This document shows positions 27,187 through 36,214 of a stretch of 64,000 nt of DNA, one piece after another. Position 1 is the first letter of the stretch, and each line of letters begins with the position of its first letter. The position numbers and the translations under genes are program-made. A model generated the notes under the pieces. That model saw only the letters and a list, made by a program, of their open reading frames with translations. It had not been told where the DNA came from and made no database searches. The DNA comes from Marinomonas phaeophyticola (GTDB lineage Bacteria; Pseudomonadota; Gammaproteobacteria; Pseudomonadales; Marinomonadaceae), in assembly GCF_026966905.1 (NCBI RefSeq), contig NZ_JAPUBN010000011.1, forward strand, positions 423,414 through 487,413, read 5' to 3'.

Positions 27187-27663
27187 ATGATTAAGAGTAA
27201 AAGGTTTACGCTTAAACGCTTAACCGAGGAGGACGCTTCAAACCGATATCTTGGCTGGTTTGAAGAGAGTAATACTAGTGCGTTTATTAGTTATACATCA
27301 TCTTCAGTAAAGGCGTTAAAAGACTACATTACTACTAAAAATGCAGACCCAACATGTCTTTTGTTGGGTATTTTTGCCGATGAAGAACACATAGGCAATA
27401 TAAAGTATGAACCTATAGATTTAGTAAGCAAGTCTGCCACCATGGGGATTTTATTGGGAGAAACTCAGTGGCGTGGAAAAGGGGTGGCGGCTGAAGTTAT
27501 TTCTGCCAGCGCTAACTTTTTAGCCGCAAACCATGGGGTTGAGTGTATTTTACTTGGAGTAGATAAAAGTAATATTCCTGCAATCAATGCATATAAAAAA
27601 ATTGGTTTTGAAATCACCGAACAAACTGAGCACGGTTTGTTTATGAGAAAGTCACTTCAATAA
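27187..27663 (+). CDS. pseH: GNAT N-acetyltransferase, probable PseH
   Basis: 158 residues with a GNAT fold. The acetyl-CoA loop is visible as ETQWRGKGVAAEVI near 97-110 (R/Q-x-x-G-x-G/A), and the late pattern SNIPAINAYKKIGFEI near 125-140 matches the RimJ/RimL-like group to which PseH belongs. PseH acetylates the 4-amino group of UDP-4-amino-4,6-dideoxy-AltNAc in pseudaminic acid synthesis. The function rests on context: five other pse genes are present and no other acetyltransferase is. It starts 8 bases after maf, so the two are probably cotranscribed. Confidence 0.75.
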   Translation: MIKSKRFTLKRLTEEDASNRYLGWFEESNTSAFISYTSSSVKALKDYITTKNADPTCLLLGIFADEEHIGNIKYEPIDLVSKSATMGILLGETQWRGKGVAAEVISASANFLAANHGVECILLGVDKSNIPAINAYKKIGFEITEQTEHGLFMRKSLQ

Positions 27664-27680
27664 AAAACACCTATTCTCCC

Positions 27681-27707
27681 TAAGTCTTTTTTTAACGCTG
27701 CCGATAA
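27681..27707 (+). promoter_or_regulatory. Sigma-28-like promoter before the second pse operon
   Basis: TAAGTCTT (27681-27688), 11 bases, then a perfect GCCGATAA (27700-27707). The -35 part matches 5 of 8. It lies between the pseH stop and the class III aminotransferase start at 27783. A TATAAT at 27735-27740 without a convincing -35 could be an additional sigma-70 element. This would place the pse operon under late flagellar control. Confidence 0.6.
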
Positions 27708-27782
27708 GTTACTAGAGCGCAAGAAAAATCTCATTATAATGCCAAATAAATAATTTAAAATTATTATTTCTAAGGATACAAG

Positions 27783-29106
27783 ATGTCATCAAAAAGCAAT
27801 TCGGGTGCTGAGCTTTGGCAAAAAGCAAAAAAATCATTCCTGGCGGGAATCAGTTACTTTCTAAGCGTGCCGAAATGTTTTTACCTGATCAATGGCCTGC
27901 CTATTATAAAAAATCGAAGGGTTGTGAGGTTTGGGACTTAGATGACAATCATTACTATGACTTTTCTATCATGGGAATTGGAACCAGCTCTTTAGGTTAT
28001 GCTAATAATGAAATTAATGATGCGGTGATAAGTTCCATCTCAAACGGATCGATGAGCAGCCTGAACTGTCATGAAGAGGTTGAGCTAGCTGAAAAATTGA
28101 TTGAAATTCACCCTTGGGCTGGTGCTGCACGTTTTACTCGTACAGGTGGTGAATCTTGTGCGTTAGCGGTTCGAATAGCACGTGCTTATAGCAAAAAAGA
28201 TGTGGTCGCATTTTGTGGATATCATGGTTGGCATGACTGGTATTTAGCGACGAATTTAACCGACGGTGAAAATTTAGATGAGCAATTATTACCAGGCTTA
28301 AAACCCGCAGGTGTTCCTAAACAATTGCAAAATACGGTTGTCCCTTTCAAAGAGGGCGATATCGAAGAATTTAAAGCGATTATAGACAAGTATGGAGATA
28401 ATCTAGGGGTTGTGATGATGGAAGTTTTCCGTCATGGATTGCCAGATATTGCATTTTTAAAAGCAGTCAAAGCCCTTGCTGTTGAACATAATATTGTTAT
28501 TATTTTTGATGAAATATCCTCTGGTTTTAGGCTCAATACGGGGGGGCTCATCTTTTAACATCGATAGAACCTGATATCTGTGTATTAGGTAAAGCACTCG
28601 GTAATGGTCACCCTATAGGTGCTATTATCGGCCGTTCTGAGGTAATGGATGCGGCGCAACAATCGTTTATAAGCAGTTCATATTGGACTGAACGGGTTGG
28701 TTTTACGGCGGCGTTAAAAACATTAGAAATATTTCAACGGGATAATGTACCAAAGCGTATAAATGAGATTGGTGCAAGGCTTAAGTCTCGCATTGAAAGT
28801 GTTGTTGCTCAAACCGAGTTTCATTTAAAAATTATAGGTATAGACAGTGTACCTATATTTATATTTCCAGGGGAAAATGCATTAGCATTAAAAACATTAT
28901 TTACTCAAGAAATGCTTAAGAAAGGTTTTTTAGCGAGTAATGTCATTTACCTGTCTACCGCTCACACCGATGAACTTTGCGATAAGTACATTGATGCAAT
29001 GAGAGACGTTTTTTTCTTTCTCCAACAAGCACTTGATAGTAAGACGGATATTGCAAGCTTAATTAACGGTCCTGTGTGCCATAGTGGCTTTCAAAGGTTA
29101 AATTAA
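27783..29106 (+). CDS. Class III PLP aminotransferase, GSA-aminomutase-like (two frame breaks)
   Basis: With two single-base additions the frame runs from ATG 27783 to TAA 29106, 441 residues. One A is missing in the A7 run at 27827-27833 (restoring KAKKIIPGGNQLLSKRAEM) and one G in the G7 run at 28540-28546 (restoring LNTGGAHLLTSIEPDI). The fold is glutamate-1-semialdehyde aminotransferase-like: RFTRTGGESCALAVRIARA near 117-135, IIFDEISSGFR near 240-250, and the PLP lysine in VLGKALGNGHPIG near 270. It is separate from true HemL at 56969. Such genes recur beside SpsF-like and NeuB-like genes in surface-sugar loci; the substrate is unknown. Its stop overlaps pseF. Confidence 0.82.
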
Positions 29107-29858
29107 TGACGCGAGTATCTGCTTTTATTCAAGCAAGAATGGGGTCGTCAAGATTACCGGGAAAGGTTTTAAAAGAAATCAATGGAATTCCCGTCATTCT
29201 GCATATTGTTATGCGTTTAAAGCAATCAAGATATATTGATAATATTGTGTTACTCACCTCTTTTAATAAAGAAAATGATGAGCTTGTCGAATTAGCTAAA
29301 CATCATAATATCAACGTTTTTAGGGGTTCTGAGGAAAATGTTTTAGAGCGGTTCCAACAAGCAAGCCAAGCGTTTCCATCAGAGCATATAATCAGAATTA
29401 CAGGTGATTCGCCATTTGTCGATGCTGGTATATGCGATTTATTATTACAGGCGTACTTTAATAAACAAGTTGATTATGCTTTTTTAAGTGAGCGTTTTGC
29501 TGAGGGCGTTGATTGCGAAGTGTTTAGTTCTTCTATATTAGCTGCCTTAGACGCGAGTGTGCTTAGAGCTTCAGAGAGAGAGCATGTTACCTTGCATTTT
29601 TACGAGAATAAACGTAAACAGTTTTTTACTTATGAAATGGAAAATATAACTGACGATAGTCTCTATAGGTTCACATTGGATACGCTAGAAGATTGGCTGG
29701 TTATTAAAGAGTTAGCACGTTTTACCGATGATACTGTTAACATTAACTATCAATGCATTAAAGAATTAATGGATGCTCAACCCTACATTAAAGAGATTAA
29801 TAGTAAAGTTGTTCGAAATGAAGGGTTGGTAATTTCATTACAAAATGAAGAGCAGTAA
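29106..29858 (+). CDS. pseF: SpsF-like cytidylyltransferase, probable CMP-pseudaminate synthetase
   Basis: 250 residues. The first residues contain FIQARMGSSRLPGKVLKEI, the nucleotidyltransferase signature, and IIRITGDSPFVDAGICD near 94-110, where Asp residues bind the metal and CTP. The SpsF family (COG1861) is related to CMP-nonulosonate synthetases. Activation of pseudaminic acid with CMP is needed before Maf can use it, and no other candidate lies in the locus, so it probably fills the PseF role. The start ATG shares one base with the stop of the aminotransferase; pseI follows 17 bases later. Confidence 0.75.
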   Translation: MTRVSAFIQARMGSSRLPGKVLKEINGIPVILHIVMRLKQSRYIDNIVLLTSFNKENDELVELAKHHNINVFRGSEENVLERFQQASQAFPSEHIIRITGDSPFVDAGICDLLLQAYFNKQVDYAFLSERFAEGVDCEVFSSSILAALDASVLRASEREHVTLHFYENKRKQFFTYEMENITDDSLYRFTLDTLEDWLVIKELARFTDDTVNINYQCIKELMDAQPYIKEINSKVVRNEGLVISLQNEEQ

Positions 29859-29875
29859 ATGCGCTAGGGCTTATG

Positions 29876-30931
29876 ATGAAAATTAATGATAAAACGATAG
29901 GCGAAAATAGTCCGTGTTACATCATTGCTGAAATGTCTGCTAACCATGGCGGAGATATAAATAAAGCAAAAAGATTAATCGCAGAAGCGAAATTAGCCGG
30001 TGCAGATGCAGTTAAGTTACAAACCTACACGGCAGATACCATTACATTAAATTGTACCAAGTCTGATTTTTGTTTACCTAGTGATAACCCCTGGCAGCAA
30101 CATGTGTCGTTGTATTCCTTATACCAAAAAGCCTACACTCCTTGGGAGTGGCATCAAGCGCTTTACGAAGAAGCAAAGCGTTGCGATATCGATATCTTCT
30201 CCTCTCCATTTGATGAAACGGCCGTTGATTTACTTGAATCGTTAAATACGCCTGTTTATAAAATTGCTTCCCCAGAGATTACAGATATACCGCTTCTAAA
30301 ATATGTAGCGGCAACAGGAAAACCGGTAATTCTATCAACGGGCATAGCGGAACTAGCGGATATAGAGCTCGCTGTAGAGACATTACGCAACAATGGTTGC
30401 ACAAGCATTGCTATTTTAAAGTGCACCACGGCCTACCCGACACCATTAGAGGAATGCAACTTGGCCACTATTGATGATATTGCTAAGCGATTTAATTGTA
30501 TTGCGGGTTTATCTGATCATACACAGGGCATTGTTTCGCCTATAGTGAGTGTGTCGCTTGGCGCAAAAATAATCGAAAAGCACTTTATTATTGATAAATC
30601 AGATGACTCGGTAGATGCTTTTTTCTCATTAGATAAAGATGAATTTTCGTTATTAGTAAAGTCGGTAAGGGATGCGGAAAAAGCAATTGGTGTTGTTAAT
30701 TATGATATTACTGATTCGGCTAGAAAAAATATGCTTGCGAGGCGCTCGCTTTATTTTGCTAAAGATTTACCCGCGGGTCATATCATTACCAAACATGATA
30801 TAAAATCGGTTCGACCAGGCTTTGGATTACATACAAAGCATTATGATGATGTGCTTGGGTTATCACTAAAAAGTAGTGTGGAGATAGGTGATAGAGTTAG
30901 CTTTGCATTGATGAATGAGTCAAGAGGCTAG
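29876..30931 (+). CDS. pseI: Pseudaminic acid synthase PseI
   Basis: 351 residues from the second of two adjacent ATGs (AGGG 7 bases upstream). PseI condenses phosphoenolpyruvate with 2,4-diacetamido-2,4,6-trideoxy-L-altrose to pseudaminic acid. The NeuB-type barrel shows YIIAEMSANHGGDINKAK near 15-32, GADAVKLQTYTADT near 42-55, FSSPFDETAVDLLE near 104, CTTAYPTPLEECNL near 182, and GLSDHTQGI near 214. The last about 60 residues form the antifreeze-like SAF domain (ARRSLYFAKDLPAGHIIT). The second half of the operon starts 2 bases after its stop. Confidence 0.93.
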   Translation: MKINDKTIGENSPCYIIAEMSANHGGDINKAKRLIAEAKLAGADAVKLQTYTADTITLNCTKSDFCLPSDNPWQQHVSLYSLYQKAYTPWEWHQALYEEAKRCDIDIFSSPFDETAVDLLESLNTPVYKIASPEITDIPLLKYVAATGKPVILSTGIAELADIELAVETLRNNGCTSIAILKCTTAYPTPLEECNLATIDDIAKRFNCIAGLSDHTQGIVSPIVSVSLGAKIIEKHFIIDKSDDSVDAFFSLDKDEFSLLVKSVRDAEKAIGVVNYDITDSARKNMLARRSLYFAKDLPAGHIITKHDIKSVRPGFGLHTKHYDDVLGLSLKSSVEIGDRVSFALMNESRG

Positions 30932-30933
30932 CT

Positions 30934-32304
30934 ATGAAAACGTGCGCTGTCGTCGGTGGTGGGATTTGTGGCATAACAGCAAGTATTTTATTACGTCGGT
31001 ATTACGACCGCGTCGTATTAATAGAACAATCTAGCTCTCTGGGTGGACTCCTTAATTCGGTTACCGATGAAGCGGGTCACTTTTACGATCAAGGCACACA
31101 TATACCAGCAAGTACGGGTATCAATGAAATAGATGAAATTTTATTTAATCACCCTCATTTTGAAACAAATTGGCACCCTTTAAACCCGCTTAAAACAGGC
31201 AATTATTTTGCTGGAAAATGGGATTTAGAAACGCAGACAATTGATGCCAGAAAGTTAGACTCGACTCTCTATACACAAGGTATAGGCGAGTTTATGTCAC
31301 TCACTGAGTCTTCTGAAGCCGATAACATAGAACAATATTTGTGTGAGACCTTAGGTGTTGTCTTTTATCAATACCTCTCAAAGCCTATAATCAAGAAGCT
31401 TTATGGCAATGATGTATCCTTCAGCGATTTGGCAAAAACGACCAGCATAAATTATTTTGGAGCCATGAGAATAAAAGCGTTTAACGCATCGCTATCACGT
31501 GTGTTGAAGCAACACCCTGAATTTGATAAAAAGCTTGGGTTTCATAGTGCCGCTGAGTTTGAATCGCTTCTTACAGAGAGCGGTGTAAACCTACCGAGTT
31601 ATTATTACCCTAATGATCCCAAAGGGGCGCAAATATGGATAGATGAGTTGCAGACAAAGGCTGAGTCTTTGGGGGTTGAAATACTATGCAATCGCCAAAT
31701 TGTGGAGATAGAATCACAGAGTGACACAATTACCGCATTTAGCCTTAACGATGGTACTCATGTTGAATGTGATCTTTTATTTTGGAGTGCACCTCCTGTA
31801 TTTGCATTAAAAGCAGCGCATTTACCGATCGCAAACTATAAACCTACCTTTAGAACGGCAAATATTTTACATTTCACTTTTGATAAGCAACCGCTAAATA
31901 CAGAGTCTCATTATCTTTGGAATTGGGATTCTTGTTCTGATATTTTTAGAGTGACGCTTTATAATAATTTAAGAGTCAGTGATCAGTATCAGCTGTCTGC
32001 GGAGGTCTTAAGGTACAAATCACAACCTACCTATACCTTAGATCAAGGTATTGATGACCTTAAAGCGATGGGTCTAATAGACAGTGATACAAAAATGGTG
32101 AGCGGTTTTGTTCAAAAAATTGATAATACCTTTCCAGTGCCTACTCATGATTTTTGTAATGCAACACAGATGAATTATGAAACGCTAACAACCTCGTTTA
32201 AAAATATTATTGTATCTGGGAGATTTAGTGGCCGTTGTTGGTTGCTCTCTGATGTACTTGTGCTCGCTCATAAAGAATTAGAAGAGTATTGCGCCGTTGG
32301 CTAA
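30934..32304 (+). CDS. FAD-dependent amine-oxidase/mutase-like protein
   Basis: 456 residues. The amino end CAVVGGGICGITASILLRRY is the dinucleotide-binding fold, with acidic Glu in VVLIEQSSSLGGLLNS near 27-42, a pattern shared by UDP-galactopyranose mutases and amine oxidases. Near the end NIIVSGRFSGRCWLLSDVL resembles the second FAD contact (G-R-F). Such an enzyme could oxidise, dehydrate or isomerise a sugar nucleotide or the nonulosonic acid. It is not part of the known pse pathway. It is packed tightly: 2 bases after pseI, overlapping pseG by 8 bases. Confidence 0.72.
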   Translation: MKTCAVVGGGICGITASILLRRYYDRVVLIEQSSSLGGLLNSVTDEAGHFYDQGTHIPASTGINEIDEILFNHPHFETNWHPLNPLKTGNYFAGKWDLETQTIDARKLDSTLYTQGIGEFMSLTESSEADNIEQYLCETLGVVFYQYLSKPIIKKLYGNDVSFSDLAKTTSINYFGAMRIKAFNASLSRVLKQHPEFDKKLGFHSAAEFESLLTESGVNLPSYYYPNDPKGAQIWIDELQTKAESLGVEILCNRQIVEIESQSDTITAFSLNDGTHVECDLLFWSAPPVFALKAAHLPIANYKPTFRTANILHFTFDKQPLNTESHYLWNWDSCSDIFRVTLYNNLRVSDQYQLSAEVLRYKSQPTYTLDQGIDDLKAMGLIDSDTKMVSGFVQKIDNTFPVPTHDFCNATQMNYETLTTSFKNIIVSGRFSGRCWLLSDVLVLAHKELEEYCAVG

Positions 32305-33265
32305 TTTTATTTTTTATTGCAATGGAACAAAACTAACAGGTTTTGGTCACTTATCAAGGTGTTTAAATATAGCTCGGGCTATCTCTTCAATAAAACATGA
32401 CAGCCACATTTTATTTTTTGGTGAATTTGATCGTTTTTCTTGTGAACGTATCGCAAAATTTGGCTTTAAAGTGGCCAGTAAACACTTTGTGTTTGTTGAT
32501 AATATGACCGTGATTGCTGACAGTTATCACCTTAGTTTCAGTTCATTGTTTGAGTTAAAGGCGACTGGCATTAATCTGTGTATTATTGATGATTTTGATC
32601 AATACAATTATGACTTTTTAGATCTAATTATCAACTTTAGGTTCAATGCTGAGACACTTTGTAATGTCACACCTGCGCATCGACTCGGACTGCGCTATTT
32701 TTCATTTGCAGAAGAGTTACGACCACTAAGACAGCGTCGCTTAGGCTTAGAGAGTATTAACACAAATAAGATAAAAACGATTTTAGTGTTTATTGGTGGT
32801 GACGACCGCTTTGATGTCGCCAACAAGGTAGTCCATGCTTTAGATAGGTTGCTAATAGATAAGGAAATTATTTTATTGGACAGACATACTCGTTCTATTT
32901 TTTTGAAAAATAATGCCTATAAATCGCTAGCGTTTATTGATGATATGTCTGTTGTCTATCAGCAAGCGGATCTTATTATTAATGGGGGAGGGCTTACCAA
33001 ATATGAAGCTGGTTTTTGTCTTATACCAAATTGCGCTGTATCGCAAACCTATGAGCAACTCCAAGATACCTTAGAGCTTGCTAAGGCGCATTTAACGTTT
33101 GATTTAGGTCTTGCTGAAAGCGCAACGATAGAGAGCTTAGCAGAGAGTATAAGGCAATTTATGCACACAGAAATTAAGCTACAAAGAAATGCGATGAAGA
33201 CGTTTTACAAACAAAACTCAACCGAACAATTAGCACAAGAAATTATAAAGGTATCCAATGAGTGA
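32297..33265 (+). CDS. pseG: UDP-sugar hydrolase PseG
   Basis: 322 residues with a TTG start at 32297, inside the end of the previous gene, typical of coupling. PseG removes UDP from UDP-2,4-diacetamido-2,4,6-trideoxy-AltNAc. The glycosyltransferase-B fold motif GFGHLSRCLNIARAI is at residues 15-29 (catalytic His in GHxxR), FIGGDDRFDVANKVV near 170, and ADLIINGGGLTKYEAGFC near 228-245 (G-x-x-x-x-E of nucleotide binding). Length equals that of the family. The end overlaps the next methyltransferase gene by 8 bases. Confidence 0.88.
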   Translation: MANFIFYCNGTKLTGFGHLSRCLNIARAISSIKHDSHILFFGEFDRFSCERIAKFGFKVASKHFVFVDNMTVIADSYHLSFSSLFELKATGINLCIIDDFDQYNYDFLDLIINFRFNAETLCNVTPAHRLGLRYFSFAEELRPLRQRRLGLESINTNKIKTILVFIGGDDRFDVANKVVHALDRLLIDKEIILLDRHTRSIFLKNNAYKSLAFIDDMSVVYQQADLIINGGGLTKYEAGFCLIPNCAVSQTYEQLQDTLELAKAHLTFDLGLAESATIESLAESIRQFMHTEIKLQRNAMKTFYKQNSTEQLAQEIIKVSNE

Positions 33266-33929
33266 GTTTAATTCTAAACAAGCTGAATGGGATGAAATTG
33301 CACGTGTGAACCGTGACTTCAAAGCTCAGGTCGGGCGTCCTTTTGACGATGTCCTTTGGCAAGCCTTAAGCATTGACGTTGAACAAAAACTAATGCTGTC
33401 AGCGCATGCAAACAGCATCTTAGATGTGGGGTGTGGCAATGGATTACTGCTGTCTAAATTATTAAGCAAGTGTGCTCACTATGCTGGTATTGATTACTCT
33501 GAGGCGATGATTGGAGAAGCGAAAAAATTGCTCCCCGCAGGTACGTTTTATCAATCACAGGCAAGTCAGCTGCCTTTCGATGATAATGAGTTTGAAAGAG
33601 TGCTCAGCTACAGTATTTTTCACTACTTCCCAAGTTATCAATATGCACTCGACGTTATCAAAGAAATGATACGGGTATGTAAGCCTGGCGGTGTTATTTT
33701 GATCGGAGATATTTTAGATAATCGATTTGAACAGGATATAAAAAGTAATAGTAATTTAGAATATGAGAAGACAATTCCCTTGATTCATCGCTATTCTCAA
33801 TGGCGTTTTTTCTCTTTTGAGCAATTAAAAAGTGATTTGCAACACCATGTTAATAAAGTTGAAATACTCACTCAGCCAGCTCATTTCCCATTATCGCAAT
33901 ATCGCAAGGACCTGAGGTTATGGGTGTAA
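33258..33929 (+). CDS. Class I SAM-dependent methyltransferase
   Basis: 223 residues. The SAM motif SILDVGCGNGLLLSKLL near 54-70 is followed by AGIDYSEAMIGEAKKL near 78-93, LPFDDNEFERVLSYSIFHY near 108-126, and VCKPGGVILIGDILDN near 148-163. The family is the Methyltransf_11 type. The substrate is not shown by sequence. Position between pseG and a DegT-like gene suggests methylation of the flagellar sugar. It overlaps both neighbours by 8 to 10 bases. Confidence 0.8.
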   Translation: MSEFNSKQAEWDEIARVNRDFKAQVGRPFDDVLWQALSIDVEQKLMLSAHANSILDVGCGNGLLLSKLLSKCAHYAGIDYSEAMIGEAKKLLPAGTFYQSQASQLPFDDNEFERVLSYSIFHYFPSYQYALDVIKEMIRVCKPGGVILIGDILDNRFEQDIKSNSNLEYEKTIPLIHRYSQWRFFSFEQLKSDLQHHVNKVEILTQPAHFPLSQYRKDLRLWV

Positions 33930-34855
33930 TTGAATTGCAGGAGCTTATTGCCACTTTATTTAGCCGTAAATATGCATTACTCACTCGTTCTGGTAGCTTT
34001 GCTCTAATAACGGCTATAAATGCTTCAAATGCACCTAAAGGTAGTTCCGTGATTATGCCTGCAAGTTGTTGCCCTATTGTTTTATTTGCGATTCAAATGG
34101 CTGGTTATAATGTTATTTTGGCGGATATTTCTTTATCTTCACTCTCTATGGAGGTCAGTGACATAGAGGAGGTTTTTGATGACACTGTTTCAGTTATTGT
34201 TGCTGTCCATGGGTATGGGCATTACTGCAAAATTGATGAAATTGTTGAGTTTGCGAAAAGTAACAATGTTGGGTTGATTGAAGATGCGTGTTTGGCGTAT
34301 GGCGGTAGCTATCAGGGTAAAGCATTAGGCTGTTTTGGCGATTTCTCCATAGTTAGCTTTGGCTACGATAAGCCAATAGATAACCTATATGGTGGTGCTA
34401 TTTTAATGAACAAGGAGTGTGATTATAACAATGCGAAGGTATTCTTAAGTGACAATAGCATGGCTCAATTCAATGACATGGAGCAATTAGCGAAATTAAA
34501 AAACCGCTTTTCAGGTTTTATAGAGGAAATACAAATACGCAAAAATAATGTCGCTTACCTGCAGGAGAATATCCGCAATCCGCTTTTCACAAAAGCAAAC
34601 TATGATGATGAAGTCATCTATTGGCGATACCCTCTGCTTATAAAAAATAGAGCTTGTTTTCTTGCTAAGGCGAAGGAAGAAGGAATTGTATTTACTAAAC
34701 ATTATAAATCACTAGGTGAATTGCAAACCCACGGATACTACCCAAATGCCGCAGTGGTTGATGAGCAAATTATAAATTTATTTGTTCGCCCAGAAACGCC
34801 TAAAAAACAATTAATTGATATGGTAATGTTTATCAATGACTACCAAGACGAATAA
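33920..34855 (+). CDS. Short DegT/DnrJ-type PLP aminotransferase
   Basis: 311 residues, below the usual 360-390 of the family. The fold is recognisable: ALLTRSGSFALITAINAS near 18-35, IVAVHGYGHYCKIDEIVEF near 93-111, LIEDACLAYGGSYQGKALG near 119-137, and the probable PLP lysine in SFGYDKPIDNLYGGA near 144-158. The carboxy part that forms the second substrate side is shortened. It may transfer an amino group to a keto-sugar or act with a neighbour. It overlaps the gene before it by 10 bases and the one after it by 20. Confidence 0.75.
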   Translation: MGVIELQELIATLFSRKYALLTRSGSFALITAINASNAPKGSSVIMPASCCPIVLFAIQMAGYNVILADISLSSLSMEVSDIEEVFDDTVSVIVAVHGYGHYCKIDEIVEFAKSNNVGLIEDACLAYGGSYQGKALGCFGDFSIVSFGYDKPIDNLYGGAILMNKECDYNNAKVFLSDNSMAQFNDMEQLAKLKNRFSGFIEEIQIRKNNVAYLQENIRNPLFTKANYDDEVIYWRYPLLIKNRACFLAKAKEEGIVFTKHYKSLGELQTHGYYPNAAVVDEQIINLFVRPETPKKQLIDMVMFINDYQDE

Positions 34856-35474
34856 TGCTTTAAAAGCATATTATCAATTACTGTATAAAGAATATGGAGA
34901 TAGCCATAAATCTGTGCAGCATGTGTCAAAAGAATCGCAAAATGTTCGCTTTGCGATTTTTTTAAGCATGATAGCCTCCAATAGCCGAGTGATTGATTTA
35001 GGCTGCGGGCTAGGTGATATGCTGTTATATCTTAGAGAAAACGGCTTTACTGGGGAGTATTTGGGTTATGATTTTGTCCCTGAATTTATAGACTCAGCTA
35101 AAAGTAAATTTGCTAACGATGGAAAAGCCGCGTTTGCTGTCTTTGATATCTATCAAAATGAATTAGCTCGGCATTACGATCATGTGCTTATAAGTGGTGT
35201 TTTTAATAATAAAATGAACGATAATGCCGGCTTTATGAATTTAGCCATCGCGAAAAGTTTCTCAAGTTGTAAAAAATCAGTGATTTTTAATGCGCTCTCA
35301 ACCTATGTTGAATTTGAAGATACGTCTTTATTTTATGTCAACCCTATGAGCGTATTTGATGAATACAAGCGTAATTTAACGCCCTATATTCATTTAAAAC
35401 ATGATTATGTAACAAAACCAAATGGCTTTCCTTATGAATTTACTATGCAATTAAGCAAAGGGGTTGATGTATGA
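34836..35474 (+). CDS. Second SAM-dependent methyltransferase
   Basis: 212 residues. The SAM motif RVIDLGCGLGDMLLYLREN near 49-67 is followed by YLGYDFVPEFIDSAK near 74-88 and an AFAVFDIYQNEL segment near 98. The rest matches a Methyltransf-type fold without a clear subfamily. It starts 20 bases inside the DegT-like gene and its stop overlaps the WbqC-like gene by 4 bases (ATGA type), so all of these genes share one mRNA. The methyl acceptor is unknown. Confidence 0.77.
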   Translation: MTTKTNNALKAYYQLLYKEYGDSHKSVQHVSKESQNVRFAIFLSMIASNSRVIDLGCGLGDMLLYLRENGFTGEYLGYDFVPEFIDSAKSKFANDGKAAFAVFDIYQNELARHYDHVLISGVFNNKMNDNAGFMNLAIAKSFSSCKKSVIFNALSTYVEFEDTSLFYVNPMSVFDEYKRNLTPYIHLKHDYVTKPNGFPYEFTMQLSKGVDV

Positions 35475-36214
35475 TTCTAAGTGTTATGCAGCCGACGTAT
35501 CTGCCTTGGCTTGGTTATTTTTCATTGATAGACAGTGCTGATACGTTTGTTTTTTTGGATAATGTTAAGCTTGAAAAAAGTGATTGGCATATTCGAAATA
35601 GAATCAAGACTAAGGATCAGGCATTGATGCTTAGTTGTCATGTAACCACACCAACAGGTCGGATGAATGCGACCATAGAAAATACCCCTTATATAAAAGC
35701 ACATTCTTGGAAAAAGAAGCATCTTCGCAGCATTGTCGAAAATTATAATAAAACTCCATACTTTAATGAGTTATCTCCAATCCTCGCTCGTATTTATGCT
35801 CAAGAGGGTTTAGACACTGTTGCTCAATTTAATATGGCTTTAATCAAGGCGCTAATGGCTTATATGGAGATTTCAACACCGGTCTTTGCTGCGTCTGACT
35901 TATTCGGTATCTCAGGTGTCAAGGATGAACGCCTTGTCAGTATTTGCCAAACCTTACATTGCGATCATTATTTATCGCCATTAGGTGCTAGAGCATATAT
36001 TGAAGAAAATAGCCCAGGTGGTGAGCTTGTGAAACACAATATTGAGGTGTTTTATCAGAATTTTGAACATCCAGAATATATTCAACAAAAAGGGGAGTTT
36101 ATTTCGCATCTAAGTGCTGTTGATTGTTTATTCAATATGGGTCCAAAGAAGACCTTAGAACTGATTAGACAAGCAACAAAATCGCCAATATATTATAGCG
36201 ACCTGTCAGGTTAG
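35471..36214 (+). CDS. WbqC-like protein
   Basis: 247 residues. The family start MILSVMQPTYLPWLGYFSLI is obvious, with VFLDNVKLEKSDWHIRNRIK near 27-46 and SDLFGISGVKDERLVSIC near 141-158. WbqC-like proteins are common in surface-polysaccharide loci; their reaction is not established to my knowledge, though a sugar-modifying role (for example acyl or aminoacyl addition) has been proposed. The gene is last in the pseF operon and its end overlaps by 9 bases with the convergent aldo/keto reductase, so no terminator fits between them. Confidence 0.82.
   Translation: MILSVMQPTYLPWLGYFSLIDSADTFVFLDNVKLEKSDWHIRNRIKTKDQALMLSCHVTTPTGRMNATIENTPYIKAHSWKKKHLRSIVENYNKTPYFNELSPILARIYAQEGLDTVAQFNMALIKALMAYMEISTPVFAASDLFGISGVKDERLVSICQTLHCDHYLSPLGARAYIEENSPGGELVKHNIEVFYQNFEHPEYIQQKGEFISHLSAVDCLFNMGPKKTLELIRQATKSPIYYSDLSG

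Noticed and set aside
27735..27740. Sigma-70 promoter TATAAT before the aminotransferase
   Set aside because: No acceptable -35 box at 16-18 bases upstream. Mentioned only as a possible addition to the sigma-28-like site.
27783..29106. Second hemL
   Set aside because: The fold is GSA-aminomutase-like, but the true HemL with hemJ lies at 56969, and this gene is embedded in a sugar operon with a one-base overlap to the SpsF-like gene.
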